Assembly (NCBI RefSeq): GCF_907164575.1
Contig: NZ_CAJQYY010000013.1
Location: forward strand, 62,001 to 126,000
Reading direction: 5' to 3'
DNA from: Paraburkholderia gardini
GTDB lineage: Bacteria > Pseudomonadota > Gammaproteobacteria > Burkholderiales > Burkholderiaceae
Length of the DNA: 64,000 nucleotides
A program made the translations under genes and the position numbers. Positions 29,885 to 39,297 of this stretch are shown piece after piece. The notes below the pieces were generated by a model that saw only the letters and a list, made by a program, of their open reading frames with translations, was not told where the DNA came from and searched no databases. Every line of letters starts with the position of its first letter. Within the stretch, counting starts at the first letter, position 1.

Positions 29885-31665
29885 TCCACCCCACCGAGAT
29901 AGGCTTCGAGTACGGCCGGATCCTTCTGCACATCTTGCGGCAAACCTTCCGCGATTCGGGTGCCGAACTCCATCACTACCAGCCGATCCGTCAGATTCAT
30001 CACAAAATCCATGTCGTGCTCGACCAGCAGCACGCTCATGCCTTCTTCCTTGAGCTTCTTCAGTAGCACAGCCAGTTGCTGCTTTTCCTGATACCGAAGC
30101 CCTGCAGCAGGTTCATCCAGCAGCAGTAACGTCGGATCGCAGCACAGCGCACGCGCGATTTCCAGAATCCGCTGCTGTCCCAGCGCCAGACTGCCGGCCT
30201 CGTCAAACATATGCTGCTCAAGGCCGACGCGACGAATCTGCAGCGCAGCCTCCGCCATCAGGCGGCCTTCTTCCGCGCCGTTGAGTTTCGCGACGCTGCG
30301 CCAGACACCCGCGTGGCCGCGCAGATGCGCGCCAATCGCAACGTTCTCCAGCACCGTCATGCCGGGCAGCAGCTTGACGTGCTGGAACGTCCGGCCGATT
30401 CCGCGTTTGACGATTTCACGTGAAGTCAGCGAATCGATCCGTTCGCCACGGAACGCGATCTCACCGCTCGTCGCCTGCAACACGCCGGTCACCAGATTGA
30501 ACGTCGTCGACTTGCCTGCACCGTTCGGCCCGATCAGGCCGATGATCTGACCAGCCTTCACTTCAAAGCTGACGTCGTTCACCGCAACCAGGCCGCCGAA
30601 CTGCTTGCGCGCCTTCACGACCGACAGCAGTGTCTCGCCAGCCATTGGTTTGCTGCGCTGCGGCAAAGGCTCGGCGTGATCGGGTACATGGGCACGCGGA
30701 CCGCGCGGAAAGAACCGCGCGACGAACGGCCAGACACCCTGACGCGCGTATTGAAGCAACAACACCATCAGAATGCCGAAGACGATCACTTCGAAATTGC
30801 CGCTTTCGCCAAGCAGCTTCGGCAGCCATGTCTGGAGGTAATCCTGCAGGAGCGTCAGGATGGCCGCGCCCAGCACGGCGCCCCACACATGCGAAACGCC
30901 GCCCACCACCGCCATGAACAGAAACTCGATGCCGTGGTTCAAACCAAACGGCGTCGGGTTCACCGAACGCTGCAGATGCGCATAGAGGAAGCCCGAAACA
31001 GAAGCGAGAACCGCTGCATAGACGAAAATCACGACGCGCATCCAGGCCGTGTTCACGCCCATCGCCTCAGCCATCGAGCCACCGCCGCGAAGCGCCCGGA
31101 TCGCGCGCCCGGGCCGGCTATTAAGCAGATTCTGAACAGAGATCACCGCGGCGAGCACGACGACCCAGATCAGGTAATAGATATGCCGCCCCGACTCCAG
31201 CGGGATACCGAATACGTTGAGTACTGGAATGCCGTTAATGCCGTCGTACTTGCCGAGCATCTCCATATTGCCGAAGAGGAAGAACAGCGCGAGCCCCCAG
31301 GCGATCGTCCCGAGCGGCAGGAAGTGGCCCGACAGGCGCATCGTCACCGCGCCCAGCACGAGCGCGATCAGCGCCGTCAGCACGACGCCGACGATCAGCG
31401 CGAGCCACGGCGACACGCCAAACTGCGTCGTCAGATACGCCGTGGAATACGCGCCCACGCCGACGAACGCGGCCTGCCCGAAGCTCGTCATCCCGCCGAT
31501 GCCCGTCAACAGCACGAGTCCGATCGCGACAATCGAATACAGTCCGATGTAGTTGAGCAGCGTGACCCAGTATTCGGGCACACGAATCGGCTGAGGCAGC
31601 ACCGGCAGCGCGAACATCACCACGAGAAACAGCCAGAAGAACCTGTTTTGCATGATCCGTTTCAT
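29881..31665 (-). CDS. fused LivM permease-LivG ATPase of a branched-chain amino acid ABC transporter
   Basis: This 594-residue protein joins two normally separate subunits. Residues 1 to about 325 form the LivM-type permease with eight to ten helices and the family stretches [22 protein letters not shown] and FGSRPG-like [10 protein letters not shown] loop. After a short linker, residues 343-594 form a complete LivG ATPase with Walker [20 protein letters not shown], the LivG-type signature [15 protein letters not shown], Walker [12 protein letters not shown] and the LVEHD switch. There is no frameshift or internal stop, so the fusion is real in this sequence. The ATG at 31665 has GAGGAG upstream and begins four bases after the livH stop. 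Confidence 0.93.
   Translation of the reverse strand: MKRIMQNRFFWLFLVVMFALPVLPQPIRVPEYWVTLLNYIGLYSIVAIGLVLLTGIGGMTSFGQAAFVGVGAYSTAYLTTQFGVSPWLALIVGVVLTALIALVLGAVTMRLSGHFLPLGTIAWGLALFFLFGNMEMLGKYDGINGIPVLNVFGIPLESGRHIYYLIWVVVLAAVISVQNLLNSRPGRAIRALRGGGSMAEAMGVNTAWMRVVIFVYAAVLASVSGFLYAHLQRSVNPTPFGLNHGIEFLFMAVVGGVSHVWGAVLGAAILTLLQDYLQTWLPKLLGESGNFEVIVFGILMVLLLQYARQGVWPFVARFFPRGPRAHVPDHAEPLPQRSKPMAGETLLSVVKARKQFGGLVAVNDVSFEVKAGQIIGLIGPNGAGKSTTFNLVTGVLQATSGEIAFRGERIDSLTSREIVKRGIGRTFQHVKLLPGMTVLENVAIGAHLRGHAGVWRSVAKLNGAEEGRLMAEAALQIRRVGLEQHMFDEAGSLALGQQRILEIARALCCDPTLLLLDEPAAGLRYQEKQQLAVLLKKLKEEGMSVLLVEHDMDFVMNLTDRLVVMEFGTRIAEGLPQDVQKDPAVLEAYLGGVE
30412..30427. other. degenerate parS-like site inside the LivMG gene
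   Basis: GATTTCACGTGAAGTC keeps the central ten bases TTCACGTGAA of parS but departs from the outer positions at two of fourteen. It lies 1.3 kb from the parS palindrome at 29053-29088. ParB affinity for it would be expected to be reduced; it may be chance. Confidence 0.3.
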
Positions 31666-31669
31666 CGTG

Positions 31670-32725
31670 TCACTCCTCGTCCTCTTCCGCGTGCGGGCTC
31701 ACGAAACTTCGCCACAGCAGCACCGGAATGATCAGCGTGAACACGATCACTTCTTTATAGGCACTCGCCCAGAACGACGAGTAGGACTCCAGCAAGCCCA
31801 CCAGGATCGATCCGGCGGCCGCCAGCGGGTAGCTGACCAGGCCGCCGATGATCGCCCCCACGAACCCCTTCAGGCCGATCAGGAAGCCCGAGTCGTAGTA
31901 GATGGTGGTCAACGGCGCGACGAGAATGCCGCACAGCACGCCGAGGCCCGCGGCAAGCGTGAACGCGAGCCGCCCCGCCTGCGTCGTGCCGATGCCGACG
32001 AGGCGTGCGCCGACGCGGTTCACCGACGTCGCGCGCAGCGCCTTGCCGGAGATCGTGCGGTCGAAGTACAGGTACAGCGCCGCGATCAGCACGACGGCGG
32101 TGCCGACAACCCACAGGCTCTGCCCGGAGATCATCATGCTGCCGACGTTGAACGTGGCGTCGGAGAAAGCCGTTGTGCGCGAACCTTCCGCGCCGAACAT
32201 CACGAGGCCAACCCCGACCATCGCGAAGTGCACGGCGACCGCGACGATCAGCAGCAGCAGCGTGGTCGCTTCCGCGATCGGTTCATACGCAAGCCGGTAT
32301 ACGAACGGTCCCATCGGGATCACGATCAGCAGCGTCAATGCGATCTGCACGACCATCGGGAGCGGATGCATGAAGAGCCCGCGCGTCACCGCATAGACGG
32401 CAACCGGAAACAGCAGATACTTGCTCGCCAGCGTGACGAGCGTGCGCGCTGCGTGGCGCCGCCGCTCAGCATGCCGCACGAGTCCTGCCGCCTCGACGAC
32501 GAAGCACGCCGCGCCCATCGCGATCAACAGCCAGCAGGTGGCCGGAAACTTCTGCGTCTGGATGGCGGCGAGCGTCAGCGCGCCATACGAAACGAACTCG
32601 CCCTGCGGAATGAAGATCACGCGCGTCACCGAAAACACCAGCACCAGCGCAAGTGCGAGCAACGCATAGATTGCGCCTGTGGTGATCCCGTCCTGTGCAA
32701 GGATCGCCGCTATAGATAGATCCAT
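31670..32725 (-). CDS. livH: branched-chain amino acid ABC transporter permease LivH
   Basis: LivH is one of the two membrane subunits. The 351-residue protein has the family stretches TGAIYALLALALVLVFSVTRVI, PQGEFVSYGAL and the coupling-loop region GKALRATSVNRVGARLVGI. It is about 50 residues longer than typical LivH, with a charged insert (RHAERRRHAARTL) in the first third, probably cytoplasmic. I choose the ATG at 32725 (MDLSIAAILAQDG) because AGAGGAAG lies upstream; the open frame extends further but is Arg-rich and not family-like. Confidence 0.9.
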   Translation of the reverse strand: MDLSIAAILAQDGITTGAIYALLALALVLVFSVTRVIFIPQGEFVSYGALTLAAIQTQKFPATCWLLIAMGAACFVVEAAGLVRHAERRRHAARTLVTLASKYLLFPVAVYAVTRGLFMHPLPMVVQIALTLLIVIPMGPFVYRLAYEPIAEATTLLLLIVAVAVHFAMVGVGLVMFGAEGSRTTAFSDATFNVGSMMISGQSLWVVGTAVVLIAALYLYFDRTISGKALRATSVNRVGARLVGIGTTQAGRLAFTLAAGLGVLCGILVAPLTTIYYDSGFLIGLKGFVGAIIGGLVSYPLAAAGSILVGLLESYSSFWASAYKEVIVFTLIIPVLLWRSFVSPHAEEDEE

Positions 32726-32827
32726 ACTTCCTCTGAAACGTCGAAGTCGAAATTGAAACTGGGGCCGACGCGTGAAACAGCAGGCCCGTTGTCGTCGGAA
32801 TGAGTTCGTCATCCCTGCACTGAAACG

Positions 32828-32860
32828 CGAGCGCCGCGCCCGGGTAAGGCGCGGCGCTCG
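32828..32860 (-). promoter_or_regulatory. strong intercistronic hairpin between binding protein and livH
   Basis: CGAGCGCCGCGCC and GGCGCGGCGCTCG form a perfect 13-base-pair stem around a seven-base loop. There is no T run on the minus strand. It sits in the roughly 200-base gap between the second binding-protein gene and livH, where such stems commonly protect the upstream binding-protein message and lower permease expression. Confidence 0.6.
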
Positions 32861-32931
32861 GCGCCATTTTTATCGAACAGAATGCAGGTGCAGCGTCGCC
32901 GCCCCACCGTATGCGAGAAGCGTGTACTTTT

Positions 32932-34092
32932 TTAGTCGTTCTGGAGCTTCCACTTGCCGTCGACGATTTCGACCATCACGCGTGCGCGGTCGTCGAAGCC
33001 GTTGTGATCGGTCGTCGTGGTGTTCATGATGCCTTGCGAGACCGGCAGGTTCTTCAGGTTCTCAAGCGATGCACGCAATGCCTCGCGGAACGCCTCCGTG
33101 CCCGGCTGCGCCTTCTTCAGCGCTTCGGGGATCGCGTGCTGCAGCATCTGGCCTGCATCCCACGCGTGACCGCCGAACGTGGAGAGCGAGCCCACGCCAT
33201 AGGCCTTCTCATAGGCTGTCTTGTACGCTTCCGAGGATTTCTTCACCGGGTTGGAATCCGGCAGCTGCCCGGTCACGAGAACCGGGCCGGCGGGCAGCAG
33301 TTCGCCTTCGCAGTCCTTGCCGCATACGCGCAGGAAGTCGTTATTGGCGACGCCGTGCGTCTGGTAGACCTTGCCCTTGTAGCCGCGCTCCTTCAGCGTC
33401 TTCGCGGGCAACGCGGCCGGCGTGCCCGAGCCGGCGATCAGGATGGCATCCGGGTTCGAGCTGACCAGTTTCAGCACCTGACCCGTCACGGAAGCGTCCG
33501 TGCGGTTATAGCGTTCGTTCGACACCACCTTCAGGTGATGCGTGGCGGCCGCCGCGCTGAAGACCGTGTACCAGTTCTCACCGTACGCATCCGAGAAACC
33601 GATGAAGCCCACGGTCTTCACGCCATGCTTTTCCATGTATCCGGCGATCGCATCGGCCATCAGGCCGTCGTTCTGCGGCGTCTTGAACGCCCACATGCGC
33701 TTCGCGTCCATCGGCGCGATGATCGCGGCCGACGCGGCCATCGAGATCATCGGCGTCTTGCCTTGCGACACCACGTCGAGCATGGCCAGCGAATTCGGCG
33801 TGACCGTCGAGCCGATGATCGCGTCGACGTGATCTTCATCGATCAGCTTGTGCGTGTTCTGCACCGCGCGACTCGTATCGGATGCGTCGTCGAGCACGAT
33901 GTACTCCACGCTCTTGCCGCCAATCTCCTTCGGCAATAGCGCGATCGTGTTCTTCTCCGGAATGCCCAATGAAGCCGCCGGACCCGTGGCGGATACCGTC
34001 ACGCCGATCTTCACCTGTGCCGACGCGGCGGTAGCGCCGCATACGAGCGCTGCTGCGAGGCTTGCGCGTACCCAGTTGCCTGTTGTTTTCAT
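32932..34092 (-). CDS. branched-chain amino acid ABC transporter substrate-binding protein (tandem paralogue 2)
   Basis: The 386-residue periplasmic protein has a signal peptide ending at about residue 26 (TAASAQ) and then VKIGVTVSATGPAASLGIPE. HVDAIIGSTVTPNSLAM and GVKTVGFIGFSDAYGENW follow. It is clearly paralogous to the protein encoded at 34306-35472: long identical blocks, both with four Cys-containing or DNFLRVCxKDC segments. The ATG at 34092 has GGAGACAGCA upstream; a TTG four codons earlier is not needed. Both binding proteins precede one set of permease and ATPase genes, suggesting two ligands share one transporter. Confidence 0.93.
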   Translation of the reverse strand: MKTTGNWVRASLAAALVCGATAASAQVKIGVTVSATGPAASLGIPEKNTIALLPKEIGGKSVEYIVLDDASDTSRAVQNTHKLIDEDHVDAIIGSTVTPNSLAMLDVVSQGKTPMISMAASAAIIAPMDAKRMWAFKTPQNDGLMADAIAGYMEKHGVKTVGFIGFSDAYGENWYTVFSAAAATHHLKVVSNERYNRTDASVTGQVLKLVSSNPDAILIAGSGTPAALPAKTLKERGYKGKVYQTHGVANNDFLRVCGKDCEGELLPAGPVLVTGQLPDSNPVKKSSEAYKTAYEKAYGVGSLSTFGGHAWDAGQMLQHAIPEALKKAQPGTEAFREALRASLENLKNLPVSQGIMNTTTTDHNGFDDRARVMVEIVDGKWKLQND

Positions 34093-34240
34093 TGCTGTCT
34101 CCAAACGCTGTGCGTTGCCTGTTGTTTGATCCGGCTTTTACACCGGTTTCTGAATCTAGTTTTCGGCTTCGGGCGTGAATAGCATGGTTTTCCCTGCTCG
34201 GGATAAAACGCCTCTGCGTTACTGCAACAACCGATACGCA

Positions 34241-34272
34241 GAAAAAAAGGCACGTCTGACTGAACGTGCCTT
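34241..34272 (-). terminator. Rho-independent terminator between the two binding-protein genes
   Basis: AAGGCACGT and ACGTGCCTT pair around a short loop; the minus strand continues with eight T and the plus strand with five. It lies about 35 bases after the stop of the upstream binding-protein gene, so much of that transcript may end here before the second paralogue. Confidence 0.82.
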
Positions 34273-34305
34273 TTTCCGGGTTCAGATGCGCTATCTCGCC
34301 CTCGA

Positions 34306-35472
34306 TCAGTCTGTAGCCAGCTTCCACTTGCCGCCGACGATCTCGACCATCACGCGCGCCCGCTGATCGAGGCCCGCGTGATCGTTTGCGCTCATGTTGA
34401 AGATGCCATGTGAAGCCGGCATGTCCTTCGTGCTTTCGATCGCGGCGCGCAACGCATCGCGGAACGCCGGCGTGCCCGGCTGCCCTTTCTTCAGTGCGAG
34501 CGGAATCGCGCGTTGCAGGAGCAGGCCCGCGTCCCACGCATGGCCGCCGAACGTCGACACCGAACCCGCGCCATACGCTGCTTCATACGCATGCCTGTAC
34601 GTCAGCGCGGATTTCTTCACCGGGTTCGAATCAGGCAGCTGATCGGCAACCAGCAGCGGACCGGCCGGCAGATAGGTGCCGTCGCAATCCTTGCGGCACA
34701 CGCGCAGGAAGTCGTTATTCGCGACGCCGTGCGTCTGGTAGTACTTGCCCTTGTAGCCGCGTTCCCTCAAGGTCTTTTGCGGCAGCGCAGCCGGGGTACC
34801 CGAACCGGCGATCAGCACGGCGTCCGGATTCTGCGACATCATCTTCAGCACCTGGCCGGTCACCGAGGCGTCGTTGCGCGCAAAGCGTTCGTTCGCCACC
34901 ACCTTGATCTTCGCGAGATCCGCGGCCTTGCCGAATTCACGGAACCAGCTCTCGCCGTACCCGTCGGAGAAGCCGATGAAGGCAACGGTCTTCACGCCGT
35001 GATTCGCCATGTGCTGCGCGATCGCCGTCGCCATCAGGATGTCGTTCTGCGGTGTCTTGTAGACCCACGCACGCTTCGCATCCATCGGTTCGACGATCGT
35101 GGCCGCGGCGGCCATTGAAATCATCGGCGTGGCGGTTTCAGCCGCGACGTCGATCATGGCCAGCGAGTTCGGCACGACGGTCGAGCCGATGATCGCGTCT
35201 ACATGGTCTTCGCTCGTGAGCTTGCGGGTATTCTTCACGGCCAGCGTGGAATCCGTCGCGTCGTCCAGCACGATGTATTCGATCTTCTGGCCGGCGACTT
35301 CCTTCGGCAGCAACGCGATCGTGTTCTTTTCCGGAATGCCCAGCGAAGCCGCCGGACCGGTGGCCGATACCGTCACGCCGATTTTCACCTGCGCCGACGC
35401 CGCGCCGCTCCATGCTGCCAATACGCCCGCCGCGACGCATGTCGCGCTGATCCATCGCATTGCCGACTTCAT
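34306..35472 (-). CDS. branched-chain amino acid ABC transporter substrate-binding protein (tandem paralogue 1)
   Basis: This 388-residue protein has a signal peptide ending near SGAASAQ and the same domain pattern as its neighbour: VKIGVTVSATGPAASLGIPE, HVDAIIGSTVVPNSLAM and GVKTVAFIGFSDGYGESW. The conserved Cys pair in NDFLRVCRKDCDG suggests a disulphide. The ATG at 35472 is preceded by AGAGGAGCGGA. It is followed by a strong terminator, so it may be transcribed mainly as a single gene, with read-through into the rest of the liv operon. Ligand is unknown. Confidence 0.93.
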   Translation of the reverse strand: MKSAMRWISATCVAAGVLAAWSGAASAQVKIGVTVSATGPAASLGIPEKNTIALLPKEVAGQKIEYIVLDDATDSTLAVKNTRKLTSEDHVDAIIGSTVVPNSLAMIDVAAETATPMISMAAAATIVEPMDAKRAWVYKTPQNDILMATAIAQHMANHGVKTVAFIGFSDGYGESWFREFGKAADLAKIKVVANERFARNDASVTGQVLKMMSQNPDAVLIAGSGTPAALPQKTLRERGYKGKYYQTHGVANNDFLRVCRKDCDGTYLPAGPLLVADQLPDSNPVKKSALTYRHAYEAAYGAGSVSTFGGHAWDAGLLLQRAIPLALKKGQPGTPAFRDALRAAIESTKDMPASHGIFNMSANDHAGLDQRARVMVEIVGGKWKLATD

Positions 35473-36016
35473 TCCGCTCCTCTGCCCCGTCATATCCGCG
35501 CGCATTGGCGCCGATTCAATAATTCGAGAATTTTTACACCGACCACATGGTCGGCGAATGGCGAGTGTAGCGGACGCGCGCGCCCGGCTGCAAGCGTTTT
35601 GGCAGCTTCAGGGCATTGATAATCCAGCGAAAAATGCGAAAGGGAAATGCGTGAAGAAATGCTGCGGGGATTCAGCGCGGGATAAACCGGAAATAAAGCA
35701 GGTGCATATCTAAAAAGGCAAATAAAAAGCGCTGTTGGATATCAATCCAACAGCGCTTTCGTGTGGGCACTTGGTGCCTCATGTCTCCTCGTTCTCCACC
35801 TGCAAATTTCGTGTCGCCGGTGCTTCAGAACTGCGTGAAGATTAAACAACCCCGAATCGTGGGACAACTAGCATTTACCCTAGTGGTGCAATGCAGCACT
35901 CATTTGGGGCACGTTTTCTGGCGTCAGACTGATGTTTCGGGTTCGTCACTGCGTACATGCAAGGCCATTATTTTTTACATCGGATACCGAATCATTTTCA
36001 GACGCCACGAGAGCCT
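35473..36016. other. intergenic region between two liv operons
   Basis: About 540 bases with lower GC. It contains the terminator at 35724-35759 and must contain the promoter of the binding-protein gene starting at 35472. I see no protein-coding gene. A minus-strand frame from an ATG at 35782 with GAGGAG upstream reads through the terminator hairpin and has atypical composition, so I treat it as chance. Confidence 0.5.
35724..35759 (-). terminator. Rho-independent terminator of the livGFKHM operon
   Basis: A perfect 15-base-pair stem (AAAGCGCTGTTGGAT with its complement) closes on a four-base loop. The minus strand then has TTTTT ATTT. It lies about 255 bases after the livM stop and is the only terminator before the next gene. 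Confidence 0.8.
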
Positions 36017-36991
36017 TCACGCACGCAGTGGCCGGACCCGCGCCACGATCTCTCCGACAATGCCGCGCCGGAACGCCAGCACACACACGATGAAGATCAC
36101 CCCGGTGACGATCGTCACCGCTTCGCCGAACGAGCGAAACCAGTCGATGCCGGTCACGTTCGCGAGTGCGGTGCCGAGATCGCCCAGCCGGTCCTCGAGC
36201 GCAACAATCAAGGTCGCACCGAGCAGCGGCCCGAAGAGCGTGCCCATGCCGCCGACGAGCGTCATCAGTATCACGAGACCGGACATGGTCCAGTACGCGT
36301 CGCCGAGCGTCTCGAAGCCGAGCACGAGCACCTTCAGCGATCCGGCAAGACCCGCGAGTCCCGCGGACAGCACGAACGCGAGCAGCTTGAAGCGATCCGT
36401 GTCGTAGCCGAGCGAAACCGCACGCGGTTCGTTCTCCTTGATCGCGACCAGCACCTGGCCGAACGGCGAATGCACGATCCGCACGATCAGCAGGAACGCC
36501 AGCACCATGATCGCGAGTACGACGTAATACAGCGCGAGGTCCGACGAGAGATCCAGCACGCCGAAGAGCTTGCCGCGCGGCACGCCTTGCAGACCGTCTT
36601 CGCCATGCGTGAACGGCGCCTGCAGAAACACGAAGTAGACCATCTGCGCGAGCGCGAGCGTCACCATCGCGAAGTAGATGCCCTGCCGGCGGATTGCGAA
36701 GAGCCCGACGATCAGGCCGAGCAGCGTCGCCACCGCGGTGCCCGCAACCAGACCGAGCTCCGGCGAAAATCCGAGCGACTGGATGCCATAACCCGTCGTA
36801 TAGCCCGCCGACGCGAGGAACATCGCGTGCCCGAACGACAGCAGCCCCGTGTAACCGATCAGCAGGTTGAACGCGGCCGCGAAGAGCGCGAAGCACAGCA
36901 CCTTCATCACGAACAGCGGATAGGCGCCGATGAATGGCGCGGCGATCAGCGCGATAAACAGCAGCCCGTATAGCGCTTTTCTCTGCATCAT
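36017..36991 (-). CDS. livM: branched-chain amino acid ABC transporter permease LivM
   Basis: The 324-residue membrane subunit begins MMQRKALYGLLFIALIAAPF. It contains the family stretches LLIGYTGLLSFGHAMFLASA, FAIRRQGIYFAMVTLALAQM and the coupling region SPFGQVLVAIKENEPRA. GLAGSLKVLVLGFETLGDAY and ILMTLVGGMGTLFGPLLGA follow near the C terminus. The ATG at 36991 overlaps the livH TGA by four bases and has AAGGAA upstream, so translation is coupled. The reading frame is open far upstream over livH, but that part is antisense-like sequence with many Arg and is not real. Confidence 0.95.
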   Translation of the reverse strand: MMQRKALYGLLFIALIAAPFIGAYPLFVMKVLCFALFAAAFNLLIGYTGLLSFGHAMFLASAGYTTGYGIQSLGFSPELGLVAGTAVATLLGLIVGLFAIRRQGIYFAMVTLALAQMVYFVFLQAPFTHGEDGLQGVPRGKLFGVLDLSSDLALYYVVLAIMVLAFLLIVRIVHSPFGQVLVAIKENEPRAVSLGYDTDRFKLLAFVLSAGLAGLAGSLKVLVLGFETLGDAYWTMSGLVILMTLVGGMGTLFGPLLGATLIVALEDRLGDLGTALANVTGIDWFRSFGEAVTIVTGVIFIVCVLAFRRGIVGEIVARVRPLRA

Positions 36992-37872
36992 TTTTCCTTG
37001 CCGAAAAGACCCGCGGGGCGCACCAGCAACACGAGCGCCATGATCACGAAGACGACGGTCGCCGACGCTTCCGGATAGAACACACGCGTGAGGCCCTCGA
37101 TCACGCCGAGCATCAGGCCGGTCAGGATCGAACCCATGATCGAACCCATCCCGCCGATCACGACGACGGCGAACACCGTGATGATCATCGGCTGCCCCAT
37201 CAGCGGCGAGACCTGAATGACCGGTGCGGCCAGCACGCCGGCAAACGCCGCGAGCGCAACGCCGAAGCCATAGGTGAGCGTGATCATCAGCGGCACGTTG
37301 ACGCCGAACGCCTCGACGAGCTTCGGGTTCTCGGTACCGGCACGCAGATACGCGCCAAGACGAGTTTTCTCGATGACAAACCATGTCGCGAAGCACACGA
37401 CCAGCGATGCGACGACAACCCAGGCGCGATAGTTCGGCAGGAACATGAAGCCGAGATTGGTCGCGCCGGACAATGCGGACGGCACGTCGTAAGGCTGGCC
37501 CGACGAGCCGTAGATCGAACGGAACACGCCTTCGACGACGAGCGTGAGCCCGAACGTCAGCAGCAGACCGTAAAGATGGTCGAGACGATACAGCCAGCGC
37601 AGCATCGTGCGTTCGATCACCATGCCAAAGAGCCCGACCAGCAGCGGCGCGAGCACAAGCATCACCCAGTACGGGAGATCGAAATACGCGAGACCCATCC
37701 ACGTGAGCATGGCGCCGAGCATGAACAATGCTCCGTGCGCGAAGTTGATCACGTTGAGCAGGCCGAAGATCACGGCGAGACCCAGGCTCAGGATCGCGTA
37801 GAACGAACCGTTCACGAGTCCAAGCAGCAACTGGCTCAGCATCGCCGGAAGCGGAATGCCAAAGATTTCCAT
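36988..37872 (-). CDS. livH: branched-chain amino acid ABC transporter permease LivH
   Basis: The 294-residue membrane subunit begins MEIFGIPLPAMLSQLLLGLV. It has LNVINFAHGALFMLGAML and the permease signature NPKLVEAFGVNVPLMITLTY, with GGMGSIMGSILTGLMLGVIE near the end. Length is standard for LivH, unlike the longer copy at 31.7-32.7 kb. The ATG at 37872 is the most likely start though its ribosome binding site is weak. It follows the binding-protein gene after a 150-base gap holding a strong hairpin. Confidence 0.94.
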   Translation of the reverse strand: MEIFGIPLPAMLSQLLLGLVNGSFYAILSLGLAVIFGLLNVINFAHGALFMLGAMLTWMGLAYFDLPYWVMLVLAPLLVGLFGMVIERTMLRWLYRLDHLYGLLLTFGLTLVVEGVFRSIYGSSGQPYDVPSALSGATNLGFMFLPNYRAWVVVASLVVCFATWFVIEKTRLGAYLRAGTENPKLVEAFGVNVPLMITLTYGFGVALAAFAGVLAAPVIQVSPLMGQPMIITVFAVVVIGGMGSIMGSILTGLMLGVIEGLTRVFYPEASATVVFVIMALVLLVRPAGLFGKEK

Positions 37873-37940
37873 TAAACCCGTCGTCCAGATGAGATCGATA
37901 GACGCGCGAACCACTCGGCGCGCGCGGGCCGTCGGGCGAC

Positions 37941-37976
37941 CGCATGTGACCCGCACACCTGTGCGGGTCACATGCG
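37941..37976 (-). promoter_or_regulatory. intercistronic hairpin between binding protein and livH
   Basis: Two 17-base arms (CGCATGTGACCCGCACA and its exact complement) are separated by two bases, forming a near-cruciform stem. There is no T run. It is in the same position relative to binding protein and permease as the hairpin at 32828-32860 in the other liv operon, which suggests a common role in differential expression. Confidence 0.65.
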
Positions 37977-38021
37977 ACGATGCCGCCTGCCGCGCCCGAA
38001 CGGGCGCGCGTCAGCCGACGC

Positions 38022-39230
38022 TTACTTCCACAACGCGCAGCGCGATTCCGCCTTCGTATCGAAAGCCTGGTCGCCCGGAATCGTCGCGAGGATCTTGAAG
38101 TAGTCCCACGGCTCTTTCGATTCGGACGGCTTCTTCACTTCCATCAGATACATGTTGTGAATCATGCTGCCGTCCTGGCGGATATAGCCCTTCGCGTAGA
38201 AGTCGTCGATCTTGATCTTGTGAAGCTGATCCATCACCTTGTCGCTGTCGGTCGTGCCGGCTGCCTGCACGGCCTTCAGATACGTCGTGACAGCCGAGTA
38301 GTCCGCAGCCTGCAGGCTGGTCGGCATCTTCTTCGTCTTCGCGAAGTAGCGCTGCGCCCACTGACGCGACTTCGCGTCCATGTTCCAGTACCAGCTGTCC
38401 GTTGCCAGCAGACCCTGCGTGGTTTCGAGACCCAGGCTGTGGATGTCGGTCAGGAAGACCAGCAGCGCGGCGATTTTCATCGTCTTCGTGATGCCGAATT
38501 CCTTCGCGGCCTTGATCGAGTTGATCGTGTCGCCGCCGGCATTCGCGAGGCCGAGCACCTGCGCCTTCGACGCTTGCGCCTGCAACAGGAACGACGAGAA
38601 GTCCGATGCCGACAGCGGATGACGCACTTCGCCGAGCACCTGGCCGCCGTTCGCCTTCACGACGTCCGCGGTGTTCTTCTCCAGCGCCTTGCCGAAGGCG
38701 TAGTCAGCCGTCAGGAAGTACCACGTCTTGCCGCCCTGCTTCGTCACGGCGGAACCCGTGCCCTTCGCGAGCGCCATCGTGTCGTACGCGTAGTGGACCG
38801 TGTACGGCGTGCATTGCTCGTTCGTCAGGTTGTCCGCGCCCGCGCCGATGTTGATGTACGGAATCTTCTTTTCACCCGCGACCTGGCTGGTCGAGAGTGC
38901 CGTCGCCGAATTCGTGCCGCCGATGATCGCGTTCACGCCGTCGCGGTCAATCCATTCGCGCGCGCGCGAGGCCGCGATGTCAGCCTTGTTCTGGTGATCG
39001 GCGTAGACGAGTTCGATCGGCTTGCCGTTCACCTTGCCGCCGAAGTCGGCGATTGCCATGCGGATCGCTTCGAGGCCGCCCGGGCCATCGATGTCCGCGT
39101 ACAGGCCCGAAAGATCGGTGATGAAGCCGATCTTCACGGTGTCGCCCGCGGCGGCCTGAGCCGTGCCCATCGTCAGCGCGGTGCTGGCGAAGCAAAGTGC
39201 CGCGAGTCCTGCGAGAGTCTTCAGTTTCAT
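38022..39230 (-). CDS. ABC transporter substrate-binding protein, LivK family
   Basis: The 402-residue periplasmic protein has a signal peptide ending at about residue 27 (GTAQAAAGD). TVKIGFITDLSGLYADIDGPG follows, with ADIAASRAREWIDRDGVNAI and PYTVHYAYDTMALAKGTG further on. The GLYADIDGPGG segment is characteristic of the subfamily often annotated as binding amides or aromatic compounds, so the ligand need not be a branched-chain amino acid. The ATG at 39230 has AAGGAGACACGC upstream. It lies inside the operon livG-livF-livK-livH-livM. It shows no close similarity to the tandem paralogues at 32.9-35.5 kb. Confidence 0.9.
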   Translation of the reverse strand: MKLKTLAGLAALCFASTALTMGTAQAAAGDTVKIGFITDLSGLYADIDGPGGLEAIRMAIADFGGKVNGKPIELVYADHQNKADIAASRAREWIDRDGVNAIIGGTNSATALSTSQVAGEKKIPYINIGAGADNLTNEQCTPYTVHYAYDTMALAKGTGSAVTKQGGKTWYFLTADYAFGKALEKNTADVVKANGGQVLGEVRHPLSASDFSSFLLQAQASKAQVLGLANAGGDTINSIKAAKEFGITKTMKIAALLVFLTDIHSLGLETTQGLLATDSWYWNMDAKSRQWAQRYFAKTKKMPTSLQAADYSAVTTYLKAVQAAGTTDSDKVMDQLHKIKIDDFYAKGYIRQDGSMIHNMYLMEVKKPSESKEPWDYFKILATIPGDQAFDTKAESRCALWK

Positions 39231-39297
39231 GCGTGTCTCCTTGTTTCCATGCTTGTGGTTATTCAGAGGCATTCAGGCGTTCCCACTACGTCGACGC

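Noticed and set aside
35653-35782. Short minus-strand frame with GAGGAG before ATG at 35782
   Set aside because: It reads through the terminator hairpin and encodes an unlikely basic/aromatic peptide. Ribosome site probably chance.
36017-37945. 642-codon version of LivM
   Set aside because: The first half is frame-shifted antisense-like sequence over livH, with many Arg; LivM homology begins only at the ATG at 36991.
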